From positions 558,001 through 622,000 of the forward strand of contig JADKKJ010000012.1 of assembly GCA_016720565.1 (NCBI GenBank): 64,000 bases of DNA. The letters are read 5' to 3'. Numbering within the stretch: the stretch's first letter is position 1; the number at the start of each line of letters is the position of its first letter. This stretch comes from Chitinophagaceae bacterium (GTDB lineage Bacteria; Bacteroidota; Bacteroidia; Chitinophagales; Chitinophagaceae). Position numbers and translations under genes: made by a program. Positions 8,716-17,600 of the stretch are shown piece by piece. The notes below the pieces were generated by a model, which was given only the letters and a program-made list of their open reading frames with translations, searched no databases and had not been told where the DNA came from.

Positions 8716-8925
8716 ATGATTCAGTCTCCATTATTAGGTGTACTCGGAACAAATGAGATCATCATCATCCTGGTGATCGTGCTTCTTTTATTCGGGGGTA
8801 AAAAGATCCCTGAACTGATGCGTGGCCTGGGAAAAGGTGTTCGCGAATTCAATGATGCCAAGAGCAATGTGAAGAAAGAGATCGAAGAGAGCGCATCCGA
8901 TGTAAGGAACTCCCCAAATACCTGA
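8716..8925 (+). CDS. tatA: Sec-independent translocase subunit TatA/TatE
   Basis: A 69-residue membrane protein of the twin-arginine translocation pore, which exports folded proteins. It has a single N-terminal membrane helix (about residues 13-28, EIIIILVIVLLLFG), the FGGKKIPELMRGLGKG hinge and amphipathic helix typical of TatA, and a charged C-terminal tail. Start is the ATG at 8716, fixed by the promoter box at 8690-8697. It heads a run tatA-gatA-transglycosylase with gaps of 28 and 1 bases. No tatC is in the window. Confidence 0.92.
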   Translation: MIQSPLLGVLGTNEIIIILVIVLLLFGGKKIPELMRGLGKGVREFNDAKSNVKKEIEESASDVRNSPNT

Positions 8926-8953
8926 TCTTAATTCTTCACTAAAACGCCGGCAG

Positions 8954-10381
8954 TTGTTTGATTTTTCTTCTATCGGGAATTTCCATATTCAGTTGAAAGA
9001 GGGATCGACCACCTGTACTGCTGCTGTACAATACTACCTGGGCAGGATCCATACTACCAGGCATCTCAATGCATTTATAGAAGTGTTTGAACAGGAGGCT
9101 CTGCAAAGGGCCTCTTATCTCGATCAGCAATGGAAAGCTGGCAGTCATCTTCCATTGCACGGAGTGGTGATCGGCATCAAAGATGTATTGTCTTATAAGG
9201 ATCATCTCCTTACCGCCTCCTCCCGCATCCTCGAAGGATTTACCGCTGTTTATTCCGCTACTGCGATCGACAGATTGCTGGAAGCGGGCGCCATTATTAT
9301 TGGCCGATTGAACTGCGATGAATTCGCCATGGGTTCTACCAATGAGAATTCCGTATACGGAAAAGTGCTGAATGCATTGGATGAAACGCGTGTTCCCGGA
9401 GGTTCATCCGGTGGTTCTGCCGTGGCGGTACAGGCCGGACTCTGTATGGCATCATTAGGTTCTGATACGGGAGGCTCTGTAAGACAGCCGGCCGATTTCT
9501 GTGGCATCATAGGTATGAAGCCCAGCTATGGCAGGATCAGCCGTTATGGACTTATTGCCTATGCCTCCTCTTTCGACCAGATCGGTATGTTCAGCAATAA
9601 CATCGAGGACCAGGCCGCATTATTACAGGTAATGGCCGGCGCTGATGAATATGACAGTACCGTTTCTCAAAAACCAGTACCTGTTTACGATTGCCAACCG
9701 GAGCCGGGTAAAAAATATCGTTTCGCCTATTTTCCCGAGGCCCTGGATCACCAGGGAAATGATCCGGAGATCTCTGCTGCTATCCGGAATAAACTGGAAG
9801 AATTAAAAGCAGGAGGGCATCAGGTAGAAGCGGTCTCTTTTGACCTGCTGGATCATATCGTTCCTGCTTATTACGTACTTACCACAGCAGAGGCTTCTTC
9901 CAATCTTTCCCGTTATGATGGCATCCGTTATGGATACAGAAGCAGGGAAAATGATCTTGACCTTTCAAACATGTATAGTAAAACACGTTCGGAAGGTTTT
10001 GGAAAAGAAGTGAAGCGCCGGATCATGCTGGGCAGTTTTGTTTTGAGCGCAGGATATTATGATGCTTATTTTACGAGGGCGCAGCAGGTGAGACAGCTGT
10101 TATGGTCGCGGACCAGGGCCATTTTTAAAAATTATGATTTTATTATTATGCCTACTTCTCCCGTTACGGCCTTCCCTGCAGGAGAAAAGATCAACGATCC
10201 CATAGCGATGTATCTGGCTGATATCTATACAGTGATGGCAAACCTGGTAGGATGTCCTGCCATTTCGCTTCCACTTTTCAAACACAGCAATGGCATGCCC
10301 TTCAGCCTGCAGCTTATGGCTAACCGTTTTGATGAGGTATCTTTGCTGAAGGCTTCAGCCATGCTGATGCACCAACCTTAA
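8954..10381 (+). CDS. gatA: Glu-tRNA(Gln)/Asp-tRNA(Asn) amidotransferase subunit A
   Basis: A 475-residue amidase-signature enzyme that releases ammonia from glutamine for amidation of mischarged Glu-tRNA(Gln). The catalytic Ser-cisSer-Lys triad is present with GatA spacing: Lys76 (GIKDVLS), Ser151 (PGGSSGGSA) and Ser175 (SDTGGSVRQPA). Length is usual for GatA. The start is TTG at 8954; no ATG or GTG is available upstream before the tatA stop. The transglycosylase ATG follows its stop codon after one base. GatB and GatC are not in this window, which is common in this phylum. Confidence 0.92.
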   Translation: MFDFSSIGNFHIQLKEGSTTCTAAVQYYLGRIHTTRHLNAFIEVFEQEALQRASYLDQQWKAGSHLPLHGVVIGIKDVLSYKDHLLTASSRILEGFTAVYSATAIDRLLEAGAIIIGRLNCDEFAMGSTNENSVYGKVLNALDETRVPGGSSGGSAVAVQAGLCMASLGSDTGGSVRQPADFCGIIGMKPSYGRISRYGLIAYASSFDQIGMFSNNIEDQAALLQVMAGADEYDSTVSQKPVPVYDCQPEPGKKYRFAYFPEALDHQGNDPEISAAIRNKLEELKAGGHQVEAVSFDLLDHIVPAYYVLTTAEASSNLSRYDGIRYGYRSRENDLDLSNMYSKTRSEGFGKEVKRRIMLGSFVLSAGYYDAYFTRAQQVRQLLWSRTRAIFKNYDFIIMPTSPVTAFPAGEKINDPIAMYLADIYTVMANLVGCPAISLPLFKHSNGMPFSLQLMANRFDEVSLLKASAMLMHQP

Positions 10382-10382
10382 A

Positions 10383-11399
10383 ATGCCAGGACAAAAAAGG
10401 ATCATATTATTACTGGGCTTTTTCAGCCTCTTTTGCGCTATGATGGCTTCCGCCATTCCACAGTCTGGCCTTCCTGCCGTTACCCTCAATGTCAATCAAA
10501 AGGATACCACGATCGACCTGAAATCCGGGCTTCAGCATATGCTGAAGGAAGCTATGGGCGATGGCGGCACAGCGAAGCTGAATCCTATGGCCATCAGTTT
10601 CGTTGAAAACTATATCGCGAAAAACAAAAAAGGATTTGAGTCAATGAAGGATTGGGGCCGGCCTTATTTCAACCTGATGGACCAGGTACTGAGCCAGCAC
10701 GGGGTACCCAAAGAAATGAAATACCTGGCCGTGATCGAATCCGGATTAAGAGCCGACGCCTTATCGCGTACCGGCGCACTGGGACCCTGGAATTTTATGC
10801 CCGCCACTGCACAATTATATGGATTGAAAGTCAGCCGCTACAATGATGAAAGAATGGATTACATCAAAAGCACACATGCGGCTGCAAAAATGCTGACGGA
10901 CCTTTATTCCAAATACGGCGACTGGCTGCTGGTGATCGCTGCGTATAATGGGGGAGCCGGAAATGTGGACCGCGCCATAAGAAAAGCAAAAGGCAGCCGC
11001 GATTTCTGGACCCTGCAATATTTTCTTCCCGCAGAATCCATGAACCATGTAAAGAAATTCATTGGTACCCACTATATTTTTGAAGGAGAAGGGGGAATCA
11101 CCACCGTTACAAAAAATGAAATGAACGACCTGTTATTGAACAGGGCTAGTCAACTGAATGAAGAAGAGATGAACCATTCCACCACCTTCTCTATTACAGG
11201 TCGTTTTCATTCAGCCGTGATCCTTAAATATATTGAACTGACAAAAATTGAATTCGACCGGTATAATCCCAATTTCGATAATGATATTGCCCTGAATGGG
11301 AAATATGAACTGCGTTTGCCAAAAGAGAAAATGAATGTTTTTATCAATAAGCGGTATCAGATCCTTGAGGAGAGTATGCAATTAATATTAGGTCAATGA
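10383..11399 (+). CDS. Lytic transglycosylase (MltD-like, GH23 SLT domain)
   Basis: A 338-residue murein-cleaving enzyme with an N-terminal signal peptide (hydrophobic residues 7-24). The SLT domain is complete: catalytic Glu119 in YLAVIESGL, then SRTGALGPWNFMPATAQLYG (128-147) and VIAAYNGGAGNV (184-195). It would cut the MurNAc-GlcNAc bond with formation of anhydro-MurNAc. No LysM repeats are seen in the C-terminal third, unlike classical MltD. It starts right after gatA and its 3' end overlaps convergent pabB by 12 bases. Confidence 0.88.
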   Translation: MPGQKRIILLLGFFSLFCAMMASAIPQSGLPAVTLNVNQKDTTIDLKSGLQHMLKEAMGDGGTAKLNPMAISFVENYIAKNKKGFESMKDWGRPYFNLMDQVLSQHGVPKEMKYLAVIESGLRADALSRTGALGPWNFMPATAQLYGLKVSRYNDERMDYIKSTHAAAKMLTDLYSKYGDWLLVIAAYNGGAGNVDRAIRKAKGSRDFWTLQYFLPAESMNHVKKFIGTHYIFEGEGGITTVTKNEMNDLLLNRASQLNEEEMNHSTTFSITGRFHSAVILKYIELTKIEFDRYNPNFDNDIALNGKYELRLPKEKMNVFINKRYQILEESMQLILGQ

Positions 11400-12689
11400 C
11401 CTGTTCACCATCAACGCCCCCATCATCGCCTCCAACTTCATCATACATTCTTCCCATTCCTGTTCCGGCTCACTGTAAAAAGTAATTCCAGAACCCGCCT
11501 GTATGGAAATATAATCGCTGGATGCATTATACATAATGGATCGAATCACTACATTCAGGTCAAAATCGCCCCGCGGATCAATATAACCTACCGCACCTGA
11601 AAAGATCCCCCTGCGTGTCTTTTCATATTTTTCGATCAGCTCCATTACTTTCTTCTTCGGCGCTCCAGTCATAGAACCCATGGGAAAGCAGGCCTTGATT
11701 ATTTCTGTAAAGGGAATATTCGCGGCAATTTTCCCGCTTACTGTAGAGATCATCTGGTGCACCTGCGGAAAACTATAGATCCCGAAAAGTTCATCCACCT
11801 TAACACTGGCTTCCTCACAAACTTTACTAAGGTCATTGCGTACCAGGTCTACCACCATTACATTTTCCGAGCGGTCCTTCTGGCTGTTCTCCAAAAATGT
11901 ACGGCTTTGCAGGTCCTGAAGCTCATCGGAAGGCACGCGCTTGCTGGTTCCTTTTATTGGTTGGGACAATAGCTGCTCTCCTTTACGACGCAGGAATCTT
12001 TCCGGGCTTGCGCAGATCAGCCACTGTTCGTCCATCCTGTAGAAAGCGGAAAATGGATTAGGCGAAAGACTGGCCAGTTTAAGATAGACCTGGAGCGGAT
12101 CTATTTTCATTTCTCCATAAAACTCCTGGCAAAAATTGATCTCGTAACAATCACCACGCTGTATATGCTGCTTTAATTTTTGAATGGTGGAAACATATTC
12201 ATCGCGGCTGAATCGCTGTTTTATGGAAGCATCTCCTGGAACAGAAACTATTTCTTCCTCCGGCATGGCATGGATCGCTTCCCAAATGGCGATGGGATCC
12301 TCCCCTTCGATCTCCATCAGTTCCGAATCAAATTTTATCAGCAGTTCCGGTTCAAAAAAATACAGGTCAGGAAATTTTATGCCATCCGGGTGATCCGAAT
12401 GAAGGCTTTCCATTTCATTTTTGAGATCATAGGCCAGGTGGCCGAATAACCAGGAGCTTTTCTCATTTATGAATGAATCCAATTGTGAAAGGGCCTGTCC
12501 CGAATTGGCTTTTACCGATCTTTTCACTCCCGCGGCCAGCAGGCATTCGGCCGAATGAGGTGAGAGCTGGTAATAATGATTATCCAGGAAACAAAAAGTG
12601 CTGAACCTTTTTGCATAGTTCAGCACTTTGTTCTTAATAGATTCATTACCAGCAATGGAAAATCGGCAGTTAGTATTGGATGTTTCCAA
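11388..12689 (-). CDS. pabB: Aminodeoxychorismate synthase component I
   Basis: A 433-residue chorismate-utilising enzyme that makes aminodeoxychorismate for folate synthesis. The signature PIKGTSKR (244-251) carries the Lys (246) of PabB where anthranilate synthase TrpE has Ala. Other motifs are CYEINFCQEF, ENVMVVDLVRNDLSKV and FPMGSMTGAPK. The best start is a TTG at 12689 (METSNTN...), and no in-frame ATG precedes the conserved region. It lies 26 bases after the acidic protein gene on the same strand. A plain anthranilate synthase is less likely because of the Lys. Confidence 0.9.
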   Translation of the reverse strand: METSNTNCRFSIAGNESIKNKVLNYAKRFSTFCFLDNHYYQLSPHSAECLLAAGVKRSVKANSGQALSQLDSFINEKSSWLFGHLAYDLKNEMESLHSDHPDGIKFPDLYFFEPELLIKFDSELMEIEGEDPIAIWEAIHAMPEEEIVSVPGDASIKQRFSRDEYVSTIQKLKQHIQRGDCYEINFCQEFYGEMKIDPLQVYLKLASLSPNPFSAFYRMDEQWLICASPERFLRRKGEQLLSQPIKGTSKRVPSDELQDLQSRTFLENSQKDRSENVMVVDLVRNDLSKVCEEASVKVDELFGIYSFPQVHQMISTVSGKIAANIPFTEIIKACFPMGSMTGAPKKKVMELIEKYEKTRRGIFSGAVGYIDPRGDFDLNVVIRSIMYNASSDYISIQAGSGITFYSEPEQEWEECMMKLEAMMGALMVNRSLT

Positions 12690-12715
12690 ATGAAAATGAA
12701 CGGGAATATATTCGG

Positions 12716-13141
12716 TTAATAATCGTCATCTTCGTCTTCATCAAAGTCATCCTTGTCATTGAAAAGGTCTTTGAATTCATCATCGATCTTAAAATCTTCA
12801 TCTTCTTCCTGTGCGCCTTTTTTGGTAGTACCGCCTGCTTTCTTTCCTTTGGAAGCGGGTAGATCGAATTCCTGGAAATCAGGATCCCATTCCTCATCTT
12901 CTTCTTCCGGCTTTTCCCAATCATCGGGCGCGTCATCTACCTCGTCATCATCTTCCTCGTCTTTTTTCTTTGAGGCAGACGCTTTCCCTTTTGCCGGAGT
13001 GGGCACCTCCTCCTCTTCGTCAAAATCATCATCATCATCCTGTTTAGCAGGTTTTGGAGATGGTTTTGCGCTTGATTTTTTCTCGGATGCGGAGTCAGTT
13101 TTCCCGGCAGCCTTTTTCCCTTTCTCAGATTTTATTGCCAT
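12716..13141 (-). CDS. Acidic low-complexity protein, probably disordered
   Basis: A 141-residue protein built of alternating Lys/Ala/Ser-rich and Asp/Glu-rich blocks: a basic N-terminus (about 1-33), an acidic run DDDDDFDEEEE, a lysine block, a long acidic centre with Trp residues (DDWEKPEEEDEEWDPDF), another basic block, and an acidic tail ending DEDEDDDY. It is predicted to be unstructured. Similar proteins in this phylum have unclear names; I assign no function. It lies between purA and pabB on the same strand with short gaps, so it is probably expressed. The antisense serine-rich frame is a shadow. Confidence 0.75.
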   Translation of the reverse strand: MAIKSEKGKKAAGKTDSASEKKSSAKPSPKPAKQDDDDDFDEEEEVPTPAKGKASASKKKDEEDDDEVDDAPDDWEKPEEEDEEWDPDFQEFDLPASKGKKAGGTTKKGAQEEDEDFKIDDEFKDLFNDKDDFDEDEDDDY

Positions 13142-13220
13142 GGTCTTTTAGGATTATAGCTGTAAAATTTCGGCGAAGTTTTTAATCCGCCAAATTTTTA
13201 AAATTATTTTTTTCGGCGAT

Positions 13221-14488
13221 CTATTTTTGAACTGAAATGATCTGGTCCCGGCCAGGTCCGTTTGATATAAAGTGTATGTTTACACCCAGATACTTATTTA
13301 TAAAATCAACATATTCCAGGGTGGCCTTGGGAAGATCCGCCAGATCTTTGATCTTGCTCGTATCCGTATGCCAGCCTTTGAATTCTTTAAAAACGGGTAC
13401 CGGTTTGTTCCTGTCCATTTGAAAAGGCACCTGGCTGGTCCTTTTCCCCTTTATTTCATACTCGGTACAAACATCCAGAGTTGGAAAAGCATCCAATACA
13501 TCGGCCTTGGTCATTACGATCTTGGTAACCCCATTGATCATACAGGCAAAGTTCAGGGCTACCAGGTCTATCCAGCCACAACGGCGGGGTCGGCCAGTGG
13601 TTGCTCCAAACTCGTTTCCTATCTTTCTCAATTCTTCCCCGGTCTCATTATCGAGTTCTGTTGGGAATGGTCCTCCGCCCACACGTGTGCAATAGGCTTT
13701 AGTTACTCCAATAACGTCCCTAATATGATGGGGAGCCAGTCCTAATCCACTGCAAACACCCGCTGAAATAGTGCTGGAAGAGGTAACATAAGGGAAGGTA
13801 CCGAAATCGATATCCAGCATACTGCCCTGGGCACCTTCTGCCAGGATCCTTTTTCCTGCCTTTAATTGCTCATTAATAAAGTATTCGCCATTCACAATAT
13901 TCAATGTGCGCAGGAATTCCAGCGCCTCAAAAAACTCTTCCTCCCAGGCCGTGATATCTTCCTGAAAATTGAAATTATCCAGCAAACGCTGATGCTTCAT
14001 GCGAAGCTTGATATAGGCTGTAGTAAAATTCTTATCCAGCAGGTCTCCCACACGAAGGCCATTACGACCGGTCTTATCCATATAGGTGGGACCAATACCT
14101 TTCAGTGTAGAACCGATCTTTTCCTTTCCCTTAGCAAGCTCTGCGGCCTTATCCAGCGCGCGATGCGTAGGAAGGATCAGGTGCGTTCGCTCAGAGATAA
14201 AAAGGTTGTTTGTAAGGTCCACGCCAAAAGAAGCAACGGTATCGCATTCTTTTTTTAAGGTAACAGGATCCAGCACCACGCCATTACCGATCAGGTTGAT
14301 CACTCCTTTGTGAAATACGCCGGAAGGGATCTGATGAAGTACTACTTTGGTATCATTTACGTAAAGCGTATGTCCCGCATTGGGACCACCCTGAAACCGG
14401 GCCACCAGGTCATAATCTTTAGCGAAAAATCAACGATCTTTCCTTTTCCTTCATCTCCCCATTGCAATCCAAGAATAACGTCTACCAT
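13221..14488 (-). pseudogene. purA: Adenylosuccinate synthetase with a one-base frameshift
   Basis: PurA makes adenylosuccinate from IMP, aspartate and GTP in AMP synthesis. The frame from ATG at 14488 begins MVDVILGLQWGDEGKGKIVD, the invariant N-terminus with the catalytic Asp and phosphate loop, then loses frame. The rest (ARFQGGPNAGHTLYVND... to the stop at 13221) is in another frame. Adding one A to the five-A run at 14425-14429 restores VDFFAKDYDLVARF and a 422-residue protein of normal length. Downstream motifs (GSTLKGIGPTYMDK, TTGRPRRCGWIDL) are intact. Purine synthesis normally needs this gene, so a sequencing or assembly error is more likely than true decay. Confidence 0.88.
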
Positions 14489-14513
14489 AGAATTAGTTGC
14501 GGTTGTTCGGCCG

Positions 14514-14521
14514 CAAAAATA
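14514..14521 (-). promoter_or_regulatory. -7 promoter box of purA
   Basis: Minus-strand TATTTTTG matches TAnnTTTG exactly, 25 bases upstream of the purA ATG at 14488. It supports 14488 as the true start of purA rather than a codon after the frameshift. Confidence 0.55.
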
Positions 14522-14536
14522 GGCTTTTGAAACAAC

Positions 14537-14620
14537 AAGCCACTAGCTTCTAGCAGCTAGCCGCTAGATATTTAGTGTAAACGAGATAAAGCTAATTGCT
14601 AGTGGCCAGATGCTAGTTGC
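14537..14620. repeat. CTAG-word inverted repeat
   Basis: Two arms built of GCTAG words (14537-14567 and 14591-14620) are imperfect reverse complements: AAGCCACTAGCTTCTAGC in one arm pairs with GCCAGATGCTAGTTGCTT in the other. It fills the gap between the end of the surface-protein gene and the purA promoter. Related single arms or hairpins occur near 23773, 32314, 37185 and 53461. Confidence 0.7.
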
Positions 14621-14625
14621 TTATT

Positions 14626-17600
14626 TTATTTTATTAGCGTGATGGTTCCTTTCTTCGTGATCTTATTCCCATTCTTATCTACCCCTTCTGCCATATACAC
14701 ATATACCCCGCTAGGCTGAAGTACGCCTGAAAACTTACCATCCCATCCCTGGTAAAGCGTGGTGGAGTTGAACATGATATGTCCCCAGCGGTTATAGACC
14801 CTGAAGTAATTGATGGATCTTATACCAACGGGGAATGGATAGAAACGGTCATTTAACCCATCTCCGTTCGGGGTAAAGCCAGTGGGCACATAAAGATCTG
14901 GCCCCTTGTATACTCTCACTTTTACAAATCCTTCGCCCTTACATCCAGCCGTACTGGAGGCTGTTACCTTATACTGGATCACATCTCCTACCGGGCCTGC
15001 CGTAAGTACAGGGTCGGGAATGGCTGGGTTACTCAGACCTATGATCGGCGTCCACACAAAATTATTTGCAGCAGGCACCGCCGAAACGGCCAGCAACTGT
15101 ACCTGCTCATTCTCATAAAGTATAGTGTCGTATGGATAAGTAGTGATACGTATAGGTGGCGTCACATCCACCGTAACGGTATCCGTGACCAGCGAAGGAC
15201 ATCCATTCGCATCGGCCAAAATAGACAGCGTATAGATAATGGTACGTGTAGGCGTAGCAGTAGGGTTAGATACATTCGGATTATCTAGGAACGAAGTTGG
15301 TGCCCAGTTATACCTTACTCCGCCCGATCCCTGCAGTTGATAGGTCTGCCCGAAACAGATCAATCCATAGGCGCCGGCATCAGGAACTGGTGCGGGGTTA
15401 ACAAAAACGTTCACGGTATCATTCACTGCGCAACGCTGAAGGGTGGCCGTAACAATGTATTGGGTGCTAACGATCGGATTGGCTACCGGGTTAGGAACAG
15501 TAAGACTGCTTAATCCCGTAGCCGGTGTCCAGGCATAGGCCGTGGCATTAGACACCAGGTTCAATTGAGTACTGCTTCCTTCACAAATGGTCACATCGGC
15601 CTGGGGAGTCATGGTCAGGTTATTGCCCAATCCTACTGTTGCCGGAATACTGGTGGTACAGCCAAGGGCATCTTTTACATCTACAGTATAAGTGCCGGGT
15701 GCCACATTGAAAATATTAGTTGCAACCCAGGTAGCTCCCCCATCAATGGAATACTGGTAACTGTTGTTACCTCCTGCAACTGTTACGGTGATCGTTCCAT
15801 TATTTCCTCCATCACAACTTGCCGAAGTGGTTACCGCTGAACCGGTAAGGGCAGCAGGCTCGGTAACGGTCATATTCTGCGTAGTGATGCAATTATTGTT
15901 ATCCTTTATGATCACGGTATAAGAACCAGCTGGTACATTAAAAATAGAGGATGGCACCCAGCTGGCGCCGCCATTAATGGAATATTGATAAGGAGGAACT
16001 CCTCCGCTTGCAGTGATCGTGATGATGCCATTATTCTGTCCATTACAAATTACCGGAACGGTAGTATTTGAAGCAGACAGCAAAGCAGGTTCTGTAATAG
16101 TGAAAGGAGTGGATCCCTGGCATCCATTTGCCTCACGGTAATAGGCCGTATATGAACCGGCAACCAGGCCGTTGAATACATTAGAAGCAACCCAGGTCAC
16201 CCCATCTAAAGAATATTCAAAAGGCGGAGTGCCAATAGCAGGCACTGTAACGGTCATAGATCCGTTGGCGTCTCCATTACAAAGAACAGCAGTGGTGCTT
16301 ACTGTAGTGGTAAGATTTGCTCCTGCGGGAACCGTTTCAATGATATTATTGGTTGCGCATCCGGAAGCATCTGTTACTGTTATGGTATGCGGACCGGCGG
16401 CCAGGTTATTAAAAATAAATGGACCCGGAGCCACTTGAGGAGCACCGCCATCGATCACATAGGTAAATGGAGAGGTCCCTCCTACCGGTGATACTGAAAT
16501 GGTCCCATTGGCAGCGCCCGCGCAACTTGTAGCTGTTGGCGTGGTAGTTGCCGTAAGGGAAGGTCCGGCATTTACTGTAACAATGATGGGTGCCGAACTG
16601 CAGCCTGTAGCATCTGTAACAATGATGGTATGGCTGCCCGGAGAAACATTATTAAAACTAAAAGGAATGTTTCCGTTTTGAGGGGCGCCTCCATCCAATG
16701 TAAAACTATACGGGCCCGTGCCATTGGCGCTGGTGATCGTGATAATTCCATTGTTCACCGAAGGGCAGGATGAAGCGGTCGTATTGGTAGTAGCCGTAAG
16801 TGCGGAGCCTGCGGTGATGGTGGCCGGTACAAGGATGCTGCAATTATTGGCATCATTTATAGTAACTGTATGCGGTCCGGAAGCAAGACCATTAAATGTG
16901 TAAGGACTGGCTCCGGGCAAAAATGCGCCCCCATCTAATGACCAGGTAAAAGGTGCAGTTCCTGTTAGCGCTGTTACGGTTATTGAACCATTGGTAGCAG
17001 TAGGACAAGAAGTAGCAGTGGTAGAAGCTGTTCCTGAAACACCAGCACCTGCATTCACAGTGATAATAACCAGTACTGTGCAATTATTCGCATCTTTTAT
17101 GGTAACGAAATGCCCGCCAACAGCCACACCGTTAAATACAAATGGATTGCCGCCTGGCACATAGGCTCCTCCGTCTAACGACCAGGTAAAAGGCGCCAGT
17201 CCTGAAGTAGCAGTGACAGTGATCGTTCCATTATTCACCCCGCTGCAGGAGGTGGGGGTTGATGTGGCGTTTCCGGTTATACCGGGTCCCACAGCTACCT
17301 GTATCACAAGATTACCAGTATTGCAACCTGTGGTCAGATCAGTTATAATAAGATTATGCGATCCGGAAGCAAGATTTAAGAATGTATAGGGCAGCGTACC
17401 TGTTACAGGTGCACCTCCATCTAATACAAAGCTGTAATTGGGACCGAGGCCTCCGGCAGTTTGAATAGTGATACTTCCATTGGTTAGTCCAGAGCAGGTT
17501 ATTGGTGTGGTTGTATGTGTTTCAGTAATAGTACCGCTAAGGGTAACTGTTATATTTATGGTACTTGTACATCCGCCCGAAGCATCAGTAACTGTTACAA

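Noticed and set aside
12753..13151. Plus-strand serine-rich 132-residue frame
   Set aside because: It is the exact antisense of the acidic protein gene; GAT/GAA runs read as serine codons on the other strand, so it is a compositional shadow.
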